NCBI RefSeq assembly: GCF_901709675.1
Contig: NC_051108.1
Span: 6,415,131 to 6,479,130, forward strand
Source of the DNA: Syngnathus acus
Taxonomy: Eukaryota; Chordata; Actinopteri; Syngnathiformes; Syngnathidae
Direction: 5' to 3'
DNA length: 64,000 bases
Of this stretch, positions 47,701-61,204 are shown one piece after another. The notes beneath the pieces were generated by a model that was not told where the DNA came from, searched no databases, and was given only the letters and a program-made list of their open reading frames with translations. A program made the position numbers and the translations under genes. Position 1 is the stretch's first letter; the number at the start of each line of letters is the position of its first letter.

Positions 47701-50231
47701 TCCTCTCTTTTTCTTTTATTTTTCAAGCGTTTGTTATTCTCACTCAAACAGGGCAGGCTGGCTCCACAAGCAGGGGCCGCCGCCGCGTCTCGGAACCCGG
47801 GGTCCACGCGGGCCAGGAAAAACCCGATGGAGCCAGACGGATTAAAAAAAAAAAAGCACAACTCGTCGACGGCTTGCAACTCCCAATCTGGTTCCTGTCA
47901 GGGGACATCAAGGGAACACCCGCAACGCAATCTGCGAGCGTCTGCCCTTCCTTCGCTTCTCTCGATGCGTCTTTCAGATGACTGAACCGTCGCCAAATGC
48001 TTCCAAATTCTTTTTCCCCACCACTCTTGTGTCTGTGTTTGGAGCCTCACCCGTTATGGATTGGGATGAAATAATAATTACCCTGTCAGATTCAATTGGC
48101 GCATGATGATGTAAGAAACAGGAAATATCATAAATATAAGCAGAATCCTGGCTTGTTTGATCGGGATAAAAATTAAATCCTTGGGACGGTTTGTCAGAAT
48201 CTTGCCATAAAAGGCCTTCATACCACGTAATTGGCGATGAGGTGCCTGGTACCACTAAATTTGGAATGTCACTGCAGAAGAAATGACTCGTGTCGCATCT
48301 TTCCAATGGCCGGTTATTCCATCGCTTGAAACAAACCCAGATTGGCGTTCTTTAGCATATTTGGTAGCCTAACGCCGGGTCGTAGCGCGGCTCTTACACG
48401 GCAGGGCCTGATTCCTGGCGGACTGCACTTCGTCGCCTGGATTTGTTTAACCCCGGGGATCAACCTTCAGACGGGAGCATGTGTGCAGGTAATGACTGCC
48501 AGATGAGGCCAGGCCGGCACGCCGAGGCCTCGCCGATGCTCCGAAGACGAAGAATGAGCGCTCACATGTGCGAACAAATACAGGAACTGTTCTTGGAGAC
48601 AACTGTGCAAATAGAACAAGTCGTCTTAGGGTTACTTTTTTTTAAGAACTGTTGATACAAAGCCGGACTAATGCGAGGCGCCGTTAGCCGATGTGATGTC
48701 ACTGCGGCTTTAAAAGCCGTCTGGCCGCGTTGGCAAGCCAGACGCGACGGGCCAAAGGTGAGTTTGCCCCGGTGGCGTCTGGACATCGGGTTACCACAGT
48801 CTAGCTGGATGAACACTCACCCTGTAATGACGAGACACTGGAACCGATCCCGCTTTCTGCCTTGCGTCTTCATTCAGAAAGCAAACAAATAAATGTTGGA
48901 GATTAAACATAGAGCGGCATCTTTGGCACTTGCCGCGACCACCCGGGAGGCCGCAGAGGCCTCACAAATTTAGCAGCCTCCCGTAGAGTCAACAAAAACA
49001 AGACCGCCTTGCCAGGGATCTACAAACAGCCATTAATTGGGAATATCTTGTCAGTGGTGATAGCCTCAATGAAATCGTCAATGGAAAATCTGATTTGAAT
49101 CTTTTTCACGCCATGCTGCGGAAAGTGATTCCTTCCTTGAAATGTCATCATGTTTTACGCCAGTCGCCATGGCTTTGAATTCATTTGCTCCCCTCTGAAG
49201 CCGAGGCGGTAAATATCCGAGTAGTGTGTAGCTTGGAGAGGATGATGAGGGCGCCGAATGATTGAATTAGACCTCGGAGTTATGATTTTTTTAAAAGGTC
49301 CTTGAACGACTCAGACTGTGGCTTATTCTCAATCGCGCGTTTGTCCATTTGGACTTAACCCCAGTTTATTGTCGCCAGGGAACAGGCCCTATGACAGGAA
49401 GCCTCTCCACATCAACCGCTCGGGATAATTTAACACGGCAACCCCCCCTTGCTTCGACAGCAAGAACAGAACAAACAAGACCCAGGGGTTTGATAAAGAC
49501 TCCGGGTGATGAAAAGGCTACCAGAAGTTAACCCCCTCTCCCCTTTTTTTAGCCAAACACATGCACCTGGACTCAACACAGTCCACTTTCCTCTTCTTGT
49601 TTTCTGACCCCCATCTCTCGTCGTTGGGAGCAGGTAAAGAGGGGCATTCAAGCGTCTGAGCCACCTGGGGCAGCAGCAGCAGCAGGTTGAGAGAAACTTT
49701 AGTGAAGTCAGGCTCTGGAACATGTCTGCGGGCAAATTACTCTGCCGCTACTGATTAGTGGAGCCAGCTTCTCACCTGGCAAACTCAATATCGCCGCGTG
49801 ACACCACCACAACAAGCGGGAGCGCCTGCCTCAGTTACGAGGTGCTAAACTTCAGCTTGTCAACGGCGACTACCATTCTTCCTTCAAATGGGACATATCG
49901 TGACTTTAATTGCTTGTGTATAAATACAAATATGGTGGTAGCATAAAAGGATAGGTAACTCATGTTTATTACTTATTGTAGTTTTGCACACGTGTTTATT
50001 GTACATGGCAACCGGGCGTTAGAAACATTTTGTGAGCAAGCAGCAGAAAAAGTCCCGAGTGACGTATCTGCTGCAGCCTACATAATAATTAAGTCTGACC
50101 GCGCTTTTCCTCTTTGCTCTTCCTCATCCTCCAGAAATAGACGCTTATATTCCCCCCGCTGGCTGCCTCTGCCTTTTTATCCAAGGTCGCGCTCATCACT
50201 CTTCAAGCGCTGTCATTAATATCCCCATTAG
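44757..50231. other. Gene desert, middle part
   Basis: No coding exon recognised. Besides the 40-bp tandem duplication listed separately, 46660-46940 is a low-repeat, moderate-GC block with ATTAA and TTTATTAC motifs that resembles conserved noncoding sequence. Confidence 0.45.
45931..46010. repeat. Tandem duplication of a 40-bp unit
   Basis: 45931-45970 and 45971-46010 are identical except for one C/T difference, so the duplication is recent. Confidence 0.95.
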
Positions 50232-50251
50232 CCCCCCCCCCCCCCCCCCCC
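50232..50251. repeat. Homopolymer run of 20 C
   Basis: Uninterrupted C20 in spacer. Confidence 0.9.
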
Positions 50252-53200
50252 TTGCCAAAAAAGGAAAAACAAAGTTGAACATTTTGTGCCGATTTTTGTG
50301 CTGAAAGAGGATCTTGAAATGCTGTCAACGGTCGTCCGGTGGCGTTTTCTTTGTGATCTACTCAAAGGCGGCTTGCTTATTATTGAATGGCGTCTCTGTG
50401 AGCTCGGCATAGGCGGGAGGACATCTTATTAGGAGGTTAACAAAACACTCATCAGCTAATACCGCTTGTAATTGCAGCGGCGGTGAGGAAACACAGCATG
50501 CTAACACCCAGTATGGAAACAATCTGACAATGCAAACACTTCACAAAAGCCACAATGTGTGCGCGTGGAACTGTGTGTGTGCGTGCGTGTGTGTGTGTGT
50601 GTGTGCAGATGGTGGGTGTGCGAAGCGTCAAATTGGAGAAGCGGGGCCCGGTGTGAGTGCACATCTGGAGGGAATTTATGGCATAATTCCGTCTATTATT
50701 CCTGCGGTCGGTGCTTAAGGAGCGCGCGTACAATTAAGATCCACTCGGCGAGCCTACAAGTGGCCCCTGGCCTAAACTAATAAACTGTGCTGGAGAGCGC
50801 AGGATTCATTTGAGGTTATCATCATCATCATCCTCTCTGGATTGATAACTTTTTAATAGGCAACCCCCCCTCCCCCAATTTACTCATCTCGGCTTGATAT
50901 TAAAAGCTGAAATCATTTTGGCCGCAAAGTAGACGTACGGTCAACAAAAACAGTGCTGCTCAATTTCTGGGTAGCGGCGTTCACGGCTAGTGATATGCTA
51001 GCCGATTGAGATGCCAAAGTGAATTTTAGTGCGTCGTGCTTGTTTGCCACAATGGGACAAACAAAATTTTGTGGAGCTATATAACATCAAAATAATCAAT
51101 AACATGACTACTACTACTAAATTGTCCGTCACTTGTCAGTTATTGATTCAGTGCAAGCTCTAATTGCTTTCAAATGAACATGCTGCTGTTGTTTTTTTTC
51201 TCTTCAATGATTATTGATGAGGCGTTAGAGATTTAAGATCTCAGCTGGGAAAAGTGAGCTCGGCGTGTGATTTAGGAGCTTCTAACGGCTCTGGCTTGAG
51301 CAGCTCGTAAACCACAACAATAAAGCGCTGCCTTCCATGACCCGCCTTCTTCTTCACTCTCGGGGTCAAGTAGCTACACGTGTCGGGTTCGTGACCTCTA
51401 ACCCTAACCGCTCAGTGGTCTTAAGTCACTTTTTTTTCCCTGCTTTTTTTGTCACTGCTCCTTTATACACTCACTTCCTTGTCAAGCTTCTTCTCTTTGG
51501 CCAAAACTTCTTTTAATTATCCACCAGCATCCCGAAACGAGTATTCCGTGCTACCAATGTAGCAGTCGAGGCTAATGCCGGTTCAAAATAACCATCTGAA
51601 ATTTTTACCAGGCTTTAACGGTAGACCATCAACTATTTCATCCTGTTAGTTTCTGTGGGTGCCGCCCAATGTTTATTATTGATCTAAATATAAGTATATT
51701 GGGACACTTGGGATAAAGTGACTATCGGATGAGTAATGCGCTTGTGGCCGAGCTCCACCCTTGATAATAACTGAGGCCGTTTTATTCCCCCTCACCCTCC
51801 AAGGTGGTTTTACCCACTTGTTTTTTTTTTTTCTTCTGCTGCTGCAATGCTTTGTCACTCTTCCTGTAAATGTGTGTGTGCTTGTTTTGATTCCGGGCTG
51901 TGTTTTTCTTTTTTTCTTTTTGACTATTTTCATCTTTTCTGCCCGTATGATAATTATATGTTTAGCCGAACAATGATATTTCACCTCCTGTGTGAGCGGG
52001 GCCTGGAATGAATATAGTAGAGCAGATGTAAGAGTCCAACTCAAAGGCAGCCTGCAGCTCGTTTGACACCGTCATTTTTGATAGTATCGCCGGGAGAAAT
52101 TATTAAAAGAAGCCCAAATGCCTGAACCTTCAAGTCTGTTAAAAACAAGTCCGGGAGTGAACTTTTACAACTTCCTCGTTCAGTCTCTGTTCCTAACATA
52201 AAGGCATAAGTAATACCAAAAAAGGAGGAGGTAATTTACTCCAGTTGTGTAATTCATTCCATTTGTTTAGTCACAAAAGGTTTTGGGTCCAGCTCAGGAA
52301 GCGACAGAGACAACTGTCTTCCAAAGCCAGCCGACTGGCCGTCGATCTGTCGGACACTCTGTGGCACAAAAAAACAAGGGAAAACATTCGGCCCATAGTC
52401 TCGCCCAAAGCTCGCCCTCCGCGGTCCTTCACGCTCAAGAGAAAATGGTGTCTCCAGCCTCCCACTTTGCCACTTAACCTTCCTTTAGATTTCTCGTAGC
52501 ACGACAGAGAGCAAAGCTAATGCAATCCAAAGGAAACTCATTTCTACGCAATGGTGCTAAAAATAACGGCATGAGAAATTGTTCCTGCTACACATCATTT
52601 TATGCCTTTTTAATTCGCCATTTTACAAGGCGTTTCGCATGATTTTAGAAATGGCTAGCAAGCTCCCAACATGGTTGTGGCCCAATGTGGCAAATAGCAA
52701 ACAATTCTCCAAATAAGATGCAAAACATGCTTGCTTCATGTCTTCTATCATTTTCCTTTCCTTGACAAGCTCCTGTATAAGTCATTTTTACATCGCTTGC
52801 AAATCGCTATCTATTGAAACCATGTGTCTCATATTAAAGCCTTCCACTTGCAATAAATCAGCCGTAGTTGACGTTCTGACTTTATTGCAACAGCGCTCGC
52901 GTCATCTTTTGCGTGTTGCTGTGCTGCATGTTAATTCTTTAATCGCGATTAATTGTTTTGCCATTACATGATCGAATGATGGAGGAAGTTGATTCAAGTC
53001 AGACTGCCTGGAAATGCCTTTAACTTATAAATTCAAGACTGCTGCTATGACTCGATCCCACACCTCTTATCGTGAATAGTATCGTGTTTGGTAAAACTCA
53101 AGCCCGTTAGCCTCAAGCTCAACTTTAGCTGCGGACCCTGAGACCGCACAACCCCTCGGGGGTGGGGGGGGCCTTCGCTGACTTGCCTGCAACGCATTAT

Positions 53201-56200
53201 TTGCGTCAAATCAAAAGCAGCTCACGTATGAAAAACTTTATGGGGGTAAGTAGAGAGATATTATTAAACCGAATATCAGCGATCGGAACTGGTGCTAGGC
53301 AGGCGGCAGATCTTTGTAGCATAATAGCGGTAAAAATCCAGCAGCAAGCAAGAATCTGTCAAGACCAGGGAGTCTTTATTTAATGTAGGTGGACAGCTGT
53401 TCAGCATTCTGAAACGCCAACAATCGTCGACGAGTGGTGCGTTTCGGTTCAGCCCACTCTCTGATGTTCACTTTGCTACGTTGGCCTTTCCGTAAACATT
53501 TTCAAGTGTGTCAGTTAATTCTGAGATTCCCCGTCTGGGAAAATAAACGCGGTGCCGCTGCGGCCGGGCAGTCGTTACATTTATGCGCCAAAACGTTGCT
53601 TATTTTTGCTTCACTCTCAAGAGTGGCGCTTCTGACAGTTTGTGGCGCAATTTCAACGACGGCGTCGGACTCTGTAATTACCAGCGATGAACGACAGAAC
53701 AAGGACTCTTTGAAGAAAAGAGGATGATACGTACAAAGAAATTCAACAAAATGTATATATATATTTTTTCTCTTTTTTTAAACAACAAAACATGGAATTT
53801 CCGACAGAACATTGTGCTGACGGATTTTTTTTTTTTTTAAAGAAAACACAATGGTGGAGAGAGCAGTTACTCATAATTATTTCTTTGCTTTGTCGAAATG
53901 TTGACACATTGGCCTCAAAAATGTCCCTCCCGCGTTCGAGGCATCGCTACCGAGCCAGTCGTCAGCCTCTGTTGTTGAGCGAGCCAGTGACCATCGTGGC
54001 CCGCAACCCACCGAGTGGTCTTGGTCCGAAATAGAATGGTACATTCCAAACCAATATAACAGCGGCAGCGCACCATCTTGTGACCGCAGTAAATGGCAAA
54101 ATTGTTGTGCATGCTCTCTGAGGCACGCCTTGAGAAAGAGAGTGAGAAAAAAAAAATCCCAGTGGCGCTAACATCAGGTAGCATTTAAGAGTCCTTCTGC
54201 CTTAATGTATGACGAAACATGCCCGGCGTGCCATAAAGACACCAGCCGGGCCTTCAAAAACAGGATATGGTCTGCACTTCTCATTGAGTGCACACAAACA
54301 CACTTTAAAAATAAAACCTAACTTCTGTTTGATTACAAAAAATTGTTAAAAAAAAAAAGGACAAAATAGTCGTAAGGCAGCTGCCGCCCATTTCTTGGGA
54401 AACTGACTTACTGTAGATGTTTTTTTTTTTAGAGGCTGTTCTCGCAGCTGTTTACCCGCCCTCGTGTTGTAAAAGACAGGAATGTCCCCAATTTATAAGG
54501 AAACGGCAGGATGGAGAAGTAAATTAAATTAAAATTGCTCATTTGGTTGTTTTTGTTGAGCTCAAAACTATCACCCAATTTCCCACCGAAAAAGAATTCA
54601 TAGGTTTCTTCAATTAGGCTATTGGACAGGTAGACAAAATGGATGATAGGTTGTAATCAATCTGACAAAATACAAAGTTTTGCATGATGATACATTTTAA
54701 ATCTTGAAGATTTCTCACAGATCTGCTTCTCAGTTGTCAAAGAGCTTGTATGGCTCCCACAAGTCATCTGCTGCGTATCAAAACGTTGGCACTTTCATCT
54801 GACAAACTAGCGTCGTCGACATCAATGCGTTCCAGATCTGGCAACCCGATAGCCTGCCTTTCTTCTGCTCCGTAAACAGATCATCCATTCAAAGCCCCTC
54901 CGCGTCCCGACTTAAGACCGGGCTCAGCTCGGTGTCCGCTGACTGCTTCCACGTGTGTGTAGGCGGCGTTGAGGTGTGCGATGTACACTGGTGGCTATGT
55001 GGCGCCTTCACAAGTCACTGGAGCGGGAACCTGACGGATACTCCTTATTACCGCTGAGGTGTCTTGCGATGGCCACGGTGACACTCCCAAGCCAGGGGCG
55101 GGGCGGCTGTCGGTTGCCCGCGCCAAGTTCACAGGCCGCTCAAAAAGTGCAACATCAGTCAATCGGCAGACGCCTCGGCGTTGTCGATGTGCGTGGGTCG
55201 TCGCCTCGTCAACTGTCGCCGTAATTGAGGCTGAGTAATATTCGAATGGGGGGATGAAAGTTGCAAATCTGGAGGCCATTTTGGGACGTCACCCAACAGG
55301 CCAAACGATAGATTTACACGCCGGGTCATAGAGCTCAATTCCTATTTCGTGCAGATATCTGGAATACGTAAAATCAACGTACTAAAAGTAGTCGGGCAAC
55401 CGCAAGGAATCTCTGAAGTGTCAAGTATCAATCAACTCTGAAGTTGAAGCTCTACAGTTCTTTGCTCGTGCTCAGATCGGAATCGTTACTGTTTATATTT
55501 CATAAAATCAAGCCGGATTCAATCCACAGACATTGGAAATTGGATTTAGGGCTGGCAGTGTTAACAAGGCCCAAGTGGCAAAAGAAACGCAACCCGCTGC
55601 CAGCACAGAAGCCTGCAATCCTTCCCAGCGTCCGCAAAGACAATGGGCTTACACCCAGGCTTAAAGCCCTCAAGCCCAAAATGACTTCCAGAATTGAAGT
55701 TCCTCCACATTTCGCCGAGGACGCGCAATAATAAACCCATGTGAGGGTTTATGCCTCGGATCAAAGATGGTAATTCGCCTACACTGTCCCGCCTCCATTA
55801 TGAGGAAATCCACCAGCGGATGGTGACCATATGTTAGATGCATTAATCCTCATACAGGAGAGAACTCCAAACAGGAAGAGATGAGGTGGAGCGGTACAAA
55901 ACAGGCGGGAAAGAACTACATAAGCTCTATTGACTTTTTATACGAGCCACACTGGATGCTCGATGCTACAAACTGGAGATTTTATTAAAGCCCGTACAAG
56001 TAAGCGGTGGAACAACGTAATATATCAATCCGTAAAGGAGAGACCAAGGCCGAGGGTGGTCGGGTCATCTGAGACTTTTTATGTGAGGCCCAACAGAAAC
56101 GTGTAACGTTTAACAGTTATGAGATTGCCAGAGAGGATTTTATTTCAAGGCGGCATACTGTACAGCCCGCCATGCATGTGCTAACTGCTGCTAGTTTTGA

Positions 56201-59200
56201 CGTCTTGGGTTTCTTTAAGCGGCATAGAATTTGGAATAAGTCCAAGCCCAGAAAGACTAAAAAAAAAAAAATGTGGCGAGGTGCATATTTCAGCATATAG
56301 TTGGTGTGCTGTTTACTGTAGTTCCAAAAGGTTCACATTGTCCAAATAATGAAATTACATACTGGACTTATGATTTGCAGCTGTCGTTCTTGTTTTGAGA
56401 CTTTAGTTGTAGCTTATCAGAAGCTACCAAATAAATGCCGCATGTGCGTCCCTCAAACCATGAATGTTCCCCTTTCACGGGGGGCGTTTTGATAATGGTG
56501 TTTTTGGCTACAGCCCAGCCGCGCTGCACCTACAGTATGCATAAATCAAATATTTGGCTTAGTTTGAAAATACACGGCTATATTGAGATGGGAGCGGGGC
56601 GAGATGATTTAATGGACACGAGAGGAAGAGGGAGCGAGAGAGTGGGCTCAGGAGCCAAAAGCTTGGTGGTCTTCTTGCCGGAGATCAAGACCGGCCGACG
56701 GGACGTTGCGGAGACGACCAGATGCCGCTATTCACTACAGGGACATGAAAGTGTTAAGATGGCGGAAGCTTCCGGAGGGCAATTAGCACATAATTTCAAA
56801 CGCGTGTTGGATTTGCAACGGTCCTGCCTAGTATAGATGTATTACTTTTTACCTTACTTAAAGAGAGGGAGTAGGAAAGATGCAATACACAGGATTTTAT
56901 TTTTACATTTGTGGGAATATACAGAAGGAATTAGTTAACTTCCTGGGATTCTCTGCCGTATTTTGAGGGACAGTTATAAAGCATATACGTCGCACTTCAT
57001 ACATCACCGTTAACGTCAAGAATCACAGACCGAGAACTAATATTTGTCTTGGTTTATTTTCCTCTGCGTCGAAAGCTTTGATGAAATCTTCTGGACTAGC
57101 GTTGTCCTTTTGGATACTGCACATGTTTCCAGAGGGCTCGTCTTAAGTTACGCCAGGAAGCAAATGATGGTTTTCTCCAAATAATCCTATTGAATAATTT
57201 CCATACATTGCTGAGTGTAACCATTCGGTTTTCAAAATCTACCAAACATCAGAAGCCCGCCACCGACTTTCTCGGAGAAGCTTCACTCCCCCCCCAGTCT
57301 GTAAAGTCGATGCTAATTACTGTCAGACGCTCTGACAGGTTTGACTTTACAGCGTGGCGTTAATAGCAACAATTTGACAAAAGGCAAACAGCTCCCGGGG
57401 AAATTCACAAGATGTTTCCTCTCGGGCCGGAGGGAAGAGAAAGACGGATGATCACAGATGCTGGCGCTTTGCAATTGTGACTCACGACTTTGTGCCAAAC
57501 GACACAGTTTCTCAGAACGGTTTACCGTCACAACAGCTGGGACGTAAACTATCGCTAATCCCGATCTGGTCACGATGGTCGCCCGCCTCTTTGAAGGCTG
57601 GTGCGCTGCCAAGGGAGGGCGACGCCCCACTAGGAACAACGTGCTATCACTTAAGCGGGCTTCGCGATGACTGCGCTGGCAGATGAAAGCGACGTGAGGG
57701 CCGTGAAAGCGGAGACTCATCGGCATGTCTGAGTAATCAAGAACAGGCGGCGGGTTGTCCATGTCCGTCATCGATATCCAAAAGCCTTTTTGTTTGTGCG
57801 TACAAAAAATGGCCACAAACTCTGTTTAATTCAATCCCCTTCATGGCAACTTTTTATCTGGTTTTGGATCGAGAGTGGGATCGTATTTGAAGAATAGAAA
57901 GATTCTCTATGAGACAAAAAAAAATGGAATCCGCCAATATCACAGGCTTCCTTCCGCTTTCCATCGTTCCCGCCGCCTCTCACACTGTCACTTTGCATTC
58001 GCCGGAGTTCATCAGAGCCACTTGTATTGTTTTTGCACGGTCAGACCTTTTTCCTGGGTATTTTCGCAGCCCGCTGTTTACACACCTGGCGGAATTGTGA
58101 AAGTTTGTCTTGGGTCACGGGTGTGTTTATGCAGCCCCGGGCCCCAGAGGTAACCCCGTCACGCCGACAACTGGAAAGCCGGCTTGCGTGCGTGATTGTG
58201 TACACGTACGTGCGGGAGGCTGAGAGAATATGATTGAATGCGAGTGTGACCGAGAGAGCACGATTGTGTGTGTGGACTCCCCGAAGTGGTCTTGCTTGGA
58301 GAAGAGCCACGCTCCCTTTCAGCAATCAGGCAGCGGCGCCCCGCTCTCACACTGCACTGTGTTTGTGTGTGTTGCCGTGCGTGTGTGTGCGCACATTGCT
58401 TGTGTGCAAGGCGCTACCATGTTTTCAGAAGCCAGGCTCGGTACGGTGCCGGCTACTAATGAAAGCCAGCTTTCTTTGCTCCCATTTGGACATCAAGGCG
58501 TAGAGCGTTATGTAACAGAGATTTCAATGCAGCTCTGCTTACCTTTTGCCTCTGTGCAACACACAAACAGATAAACAGAGAGTGACTTTTCAACCGCACG
58601 GCGAGTCTGTGTCATAACAAGATGCAATCGGAGCCACGGCCACTTCTAATGATATCAACGTTACCGTTTACCTCCGCTCACCCCGTAACCGCGAGACGGT
58701 GAGTAAGCACGTAGCCGCCTGCTGCTTATGCTATTAGCGGCGCTGATGAGAGACGTCTGAACGTCTGTAAAGTCAACCCGTAATTATCATGGCTGCGTGT
58801 CCGCGGGGCAAAGAAACACAAGTCAGATTTATAGATTTATTCCGTCTTCAAATTAGCATCGTGCCGAGCATTCCGGCATTTCATCTGGGCTGGAATGTGC
58901 GGAAAGCAGTTCATAAAATGCGCATCCGCGAGTTGTATGATAATGGCGCGGCAGCCGAGGTATGAGAGGCATTTAGGGCCTTTAGTCCCCCCCAAAAGTT
59001 TTCTGGGCGCTTCGCAACAGAGGAGCGGGCTTCCGATATCTTATTGAAATGGCTCGGATGCTCGCCTGGTGTTGACAAAAAGCCTGTGTGTCATTGTTTT
59101 CCTCCTGTGTGGCTAATCGGTTTTAGCGTCAAACGAGGGCTGCTTTGACTGCATCTGGCAACCCAAGGTTTGATGGATGAATGATTTTTGTTTTGAATGC

Positions 59201-61204
59201 GTTGCCACCACAAGCAGCAAACATCCTCGTTTTATTTCTCTGCGGTGACTCACACTTTCCACATTTAGGATCAGTCTGAATGGATCAACGCTCATCAATT
59301 AGCATTTGCGGACACCAAAAAGTCCAAAAGCATTTTGACGGATGGCTTTTGGAGCTTTACGGCTATAATTCAATTAGGATACCAGTGGGGACGACGCAGT
59401 TTGTCGCTTATAATTGAATTAACGCCACTTAATTGCATTTTATAGGCTGCTGCTACTGTGCTTAATCGTACTCCAGCGTGGGACCGGAATATTTAACGGG
59501 AATACGAGAGCAAAGCCTAATGCATGATTTCTGTTTCATTTCAGGAATTAAAGACAGAAGAGTGTCCACTCATGAGATGGCAACGTAAGTCACCCAGTGT
59601 TTTGTTTTTTTTTACTTTAGAGGAAGTTGTGATGTTGTCTTTGGAGCAATATGTAAAATATATTTGTAAAAGTTGTATAAAACTCAAATGGTATAAATTG
59701 TCACCAATAGCTTATTCCAGTAATTTCTTCTCTTAAAATTATACAAAAAGTACATTTGCTGTTAAGCACAAGCCATTGCATTTTTAACGTTAAAAAAAAT
59801 AGAAGGTAACCTTTTCTTTTTTTTTCTTTTCTTTTTTTTTTTAAATGATAATCAAAAGACAATATAGCCCATAATTTAGTCACTGGGAAGCTATCCTCTT
59901 TTCCCGCCTGTATTCTGTCATCCATCAATGCTTGGATCTTCCTCCCCCTTTTTTTTTAATTCCACATTGAAGAAGAAAAGCAGCCTCTTGTCCACAATGT
60001 CTTAAATTCAGCTTGAGAAGGCCCGGCCGGGCTCGGAGTCACGGCATTGTGAAATCATGTGAGGCGAGCAATTATCCATCACAAAAAGAAGACAGCGGAG
60101 GCTTTTGTTTGCCCCATTGTCGCTGCCACACGGGCCACCCTCACATTGGCTCGCTTCTCCAACGGGAGCCGCTCGCTGCCATCAGGCTGGCTTTGTTCTC
60201 GCCGGCAAATAAACAGACTGCGGCATAATGGACCACTTATGTGTAAGATCACTGAGGTTGCCCGGCGTGCCCCGCGCTGACTGAGTCACGGGCCTCGTGC
60301 GTTGTCCCCACACTTTCCCGGTGACACAATTTCTGTTTATGACACTCGGCGTCATGTGACTTGTGTTGGGGCTTGCATCATCACGGCGGCGGCGTGTTAT
60401 TATGTGTGCTGACTTTGCACTTCAGACACTTAAAGCGGACCAGCAAATCAGATCTTCATAAAAAAAAAAAATTGCAGATTTTGTTTCCCTGCCCTCACTT
60501 CCACATTGACCATCATTATCCACTCACACTTTTCCAGAAATAAAAACATGCTGAAGCAAGGAAGGAAACCATAGCGAGCGCATGTCATTTTCAGCAACAC
60601 GTGAAACCTCGATTATGTTTCTGCGAGGGCTTGTGATAACAACATTGAAGGTGCTTGCATGTGTGGTCTCGAGTGGTAGAGCCGCCGGGTGGGCCTTCCA
60701 GAACCCAGACCAGAACTCACGGCGCGGCCAAGCTCTTCATCTTCAATTTGAGTCGTCGGCGTATTCGGCCACCGGAGGAGAAAATCTTATGAATTAAATA
60801 CGAGATTCGGTATCGTATTCCGGCCTTTCACATGAACACAGCTGTCAAGAATTGTCTTGACACAGCAGGACTCCCATACCACCCCAATAGCATGCCCTGT
60901 TTACATCCAGCAACGATTTAGAAAAACGTTCAATCCGCCAAAACACCGGGTTTTCCAGACGTCGTCGCAAATGCGCTCTTGCGTGACTCGCTCAGCTCCT
61001 CTTACGGCGTAATCGTCTCAAATCCCCTCCAATCAAGGACGTTCGCTTTTGTTTTTTTGCCTCCGCAGCCCGAAAAACAAAAGCAGAAGCTTGATTTGGC
61101 ATGCACCCGCCCCCTGGATCATATCTTGGATCGGTGGAGCTCAACCTCCATGGTTGAGGTTTGGCGGGATGGAGGTGAGTGTAGAAAGACTTTGGCAAAC
61201 TATA
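50252..61204. other. Gene desert, right part
   Basis: No gene recognised. It holds a GT microsatellite at 50572-50606. Blocks rich in TAAT cores at about 58830-58980 and 59340-59520 could be conserved noncoding elements. An exon-like segment at 59545-59584 (acceptor 'tttcatttcag', donor 'gtaagt') has no recognised protein match. Confidence 0.45.
50572..50606. repeat. (GT)n microsatellite
   Basis: About 17 dinucleotide units with two GC interruptions. Confidence 0.92.

Noticed and set aside
57313-57816. 167-codon minus-strand frame
   Set aside because: No recognised domain, no splice context, atypical composition; probably chance.
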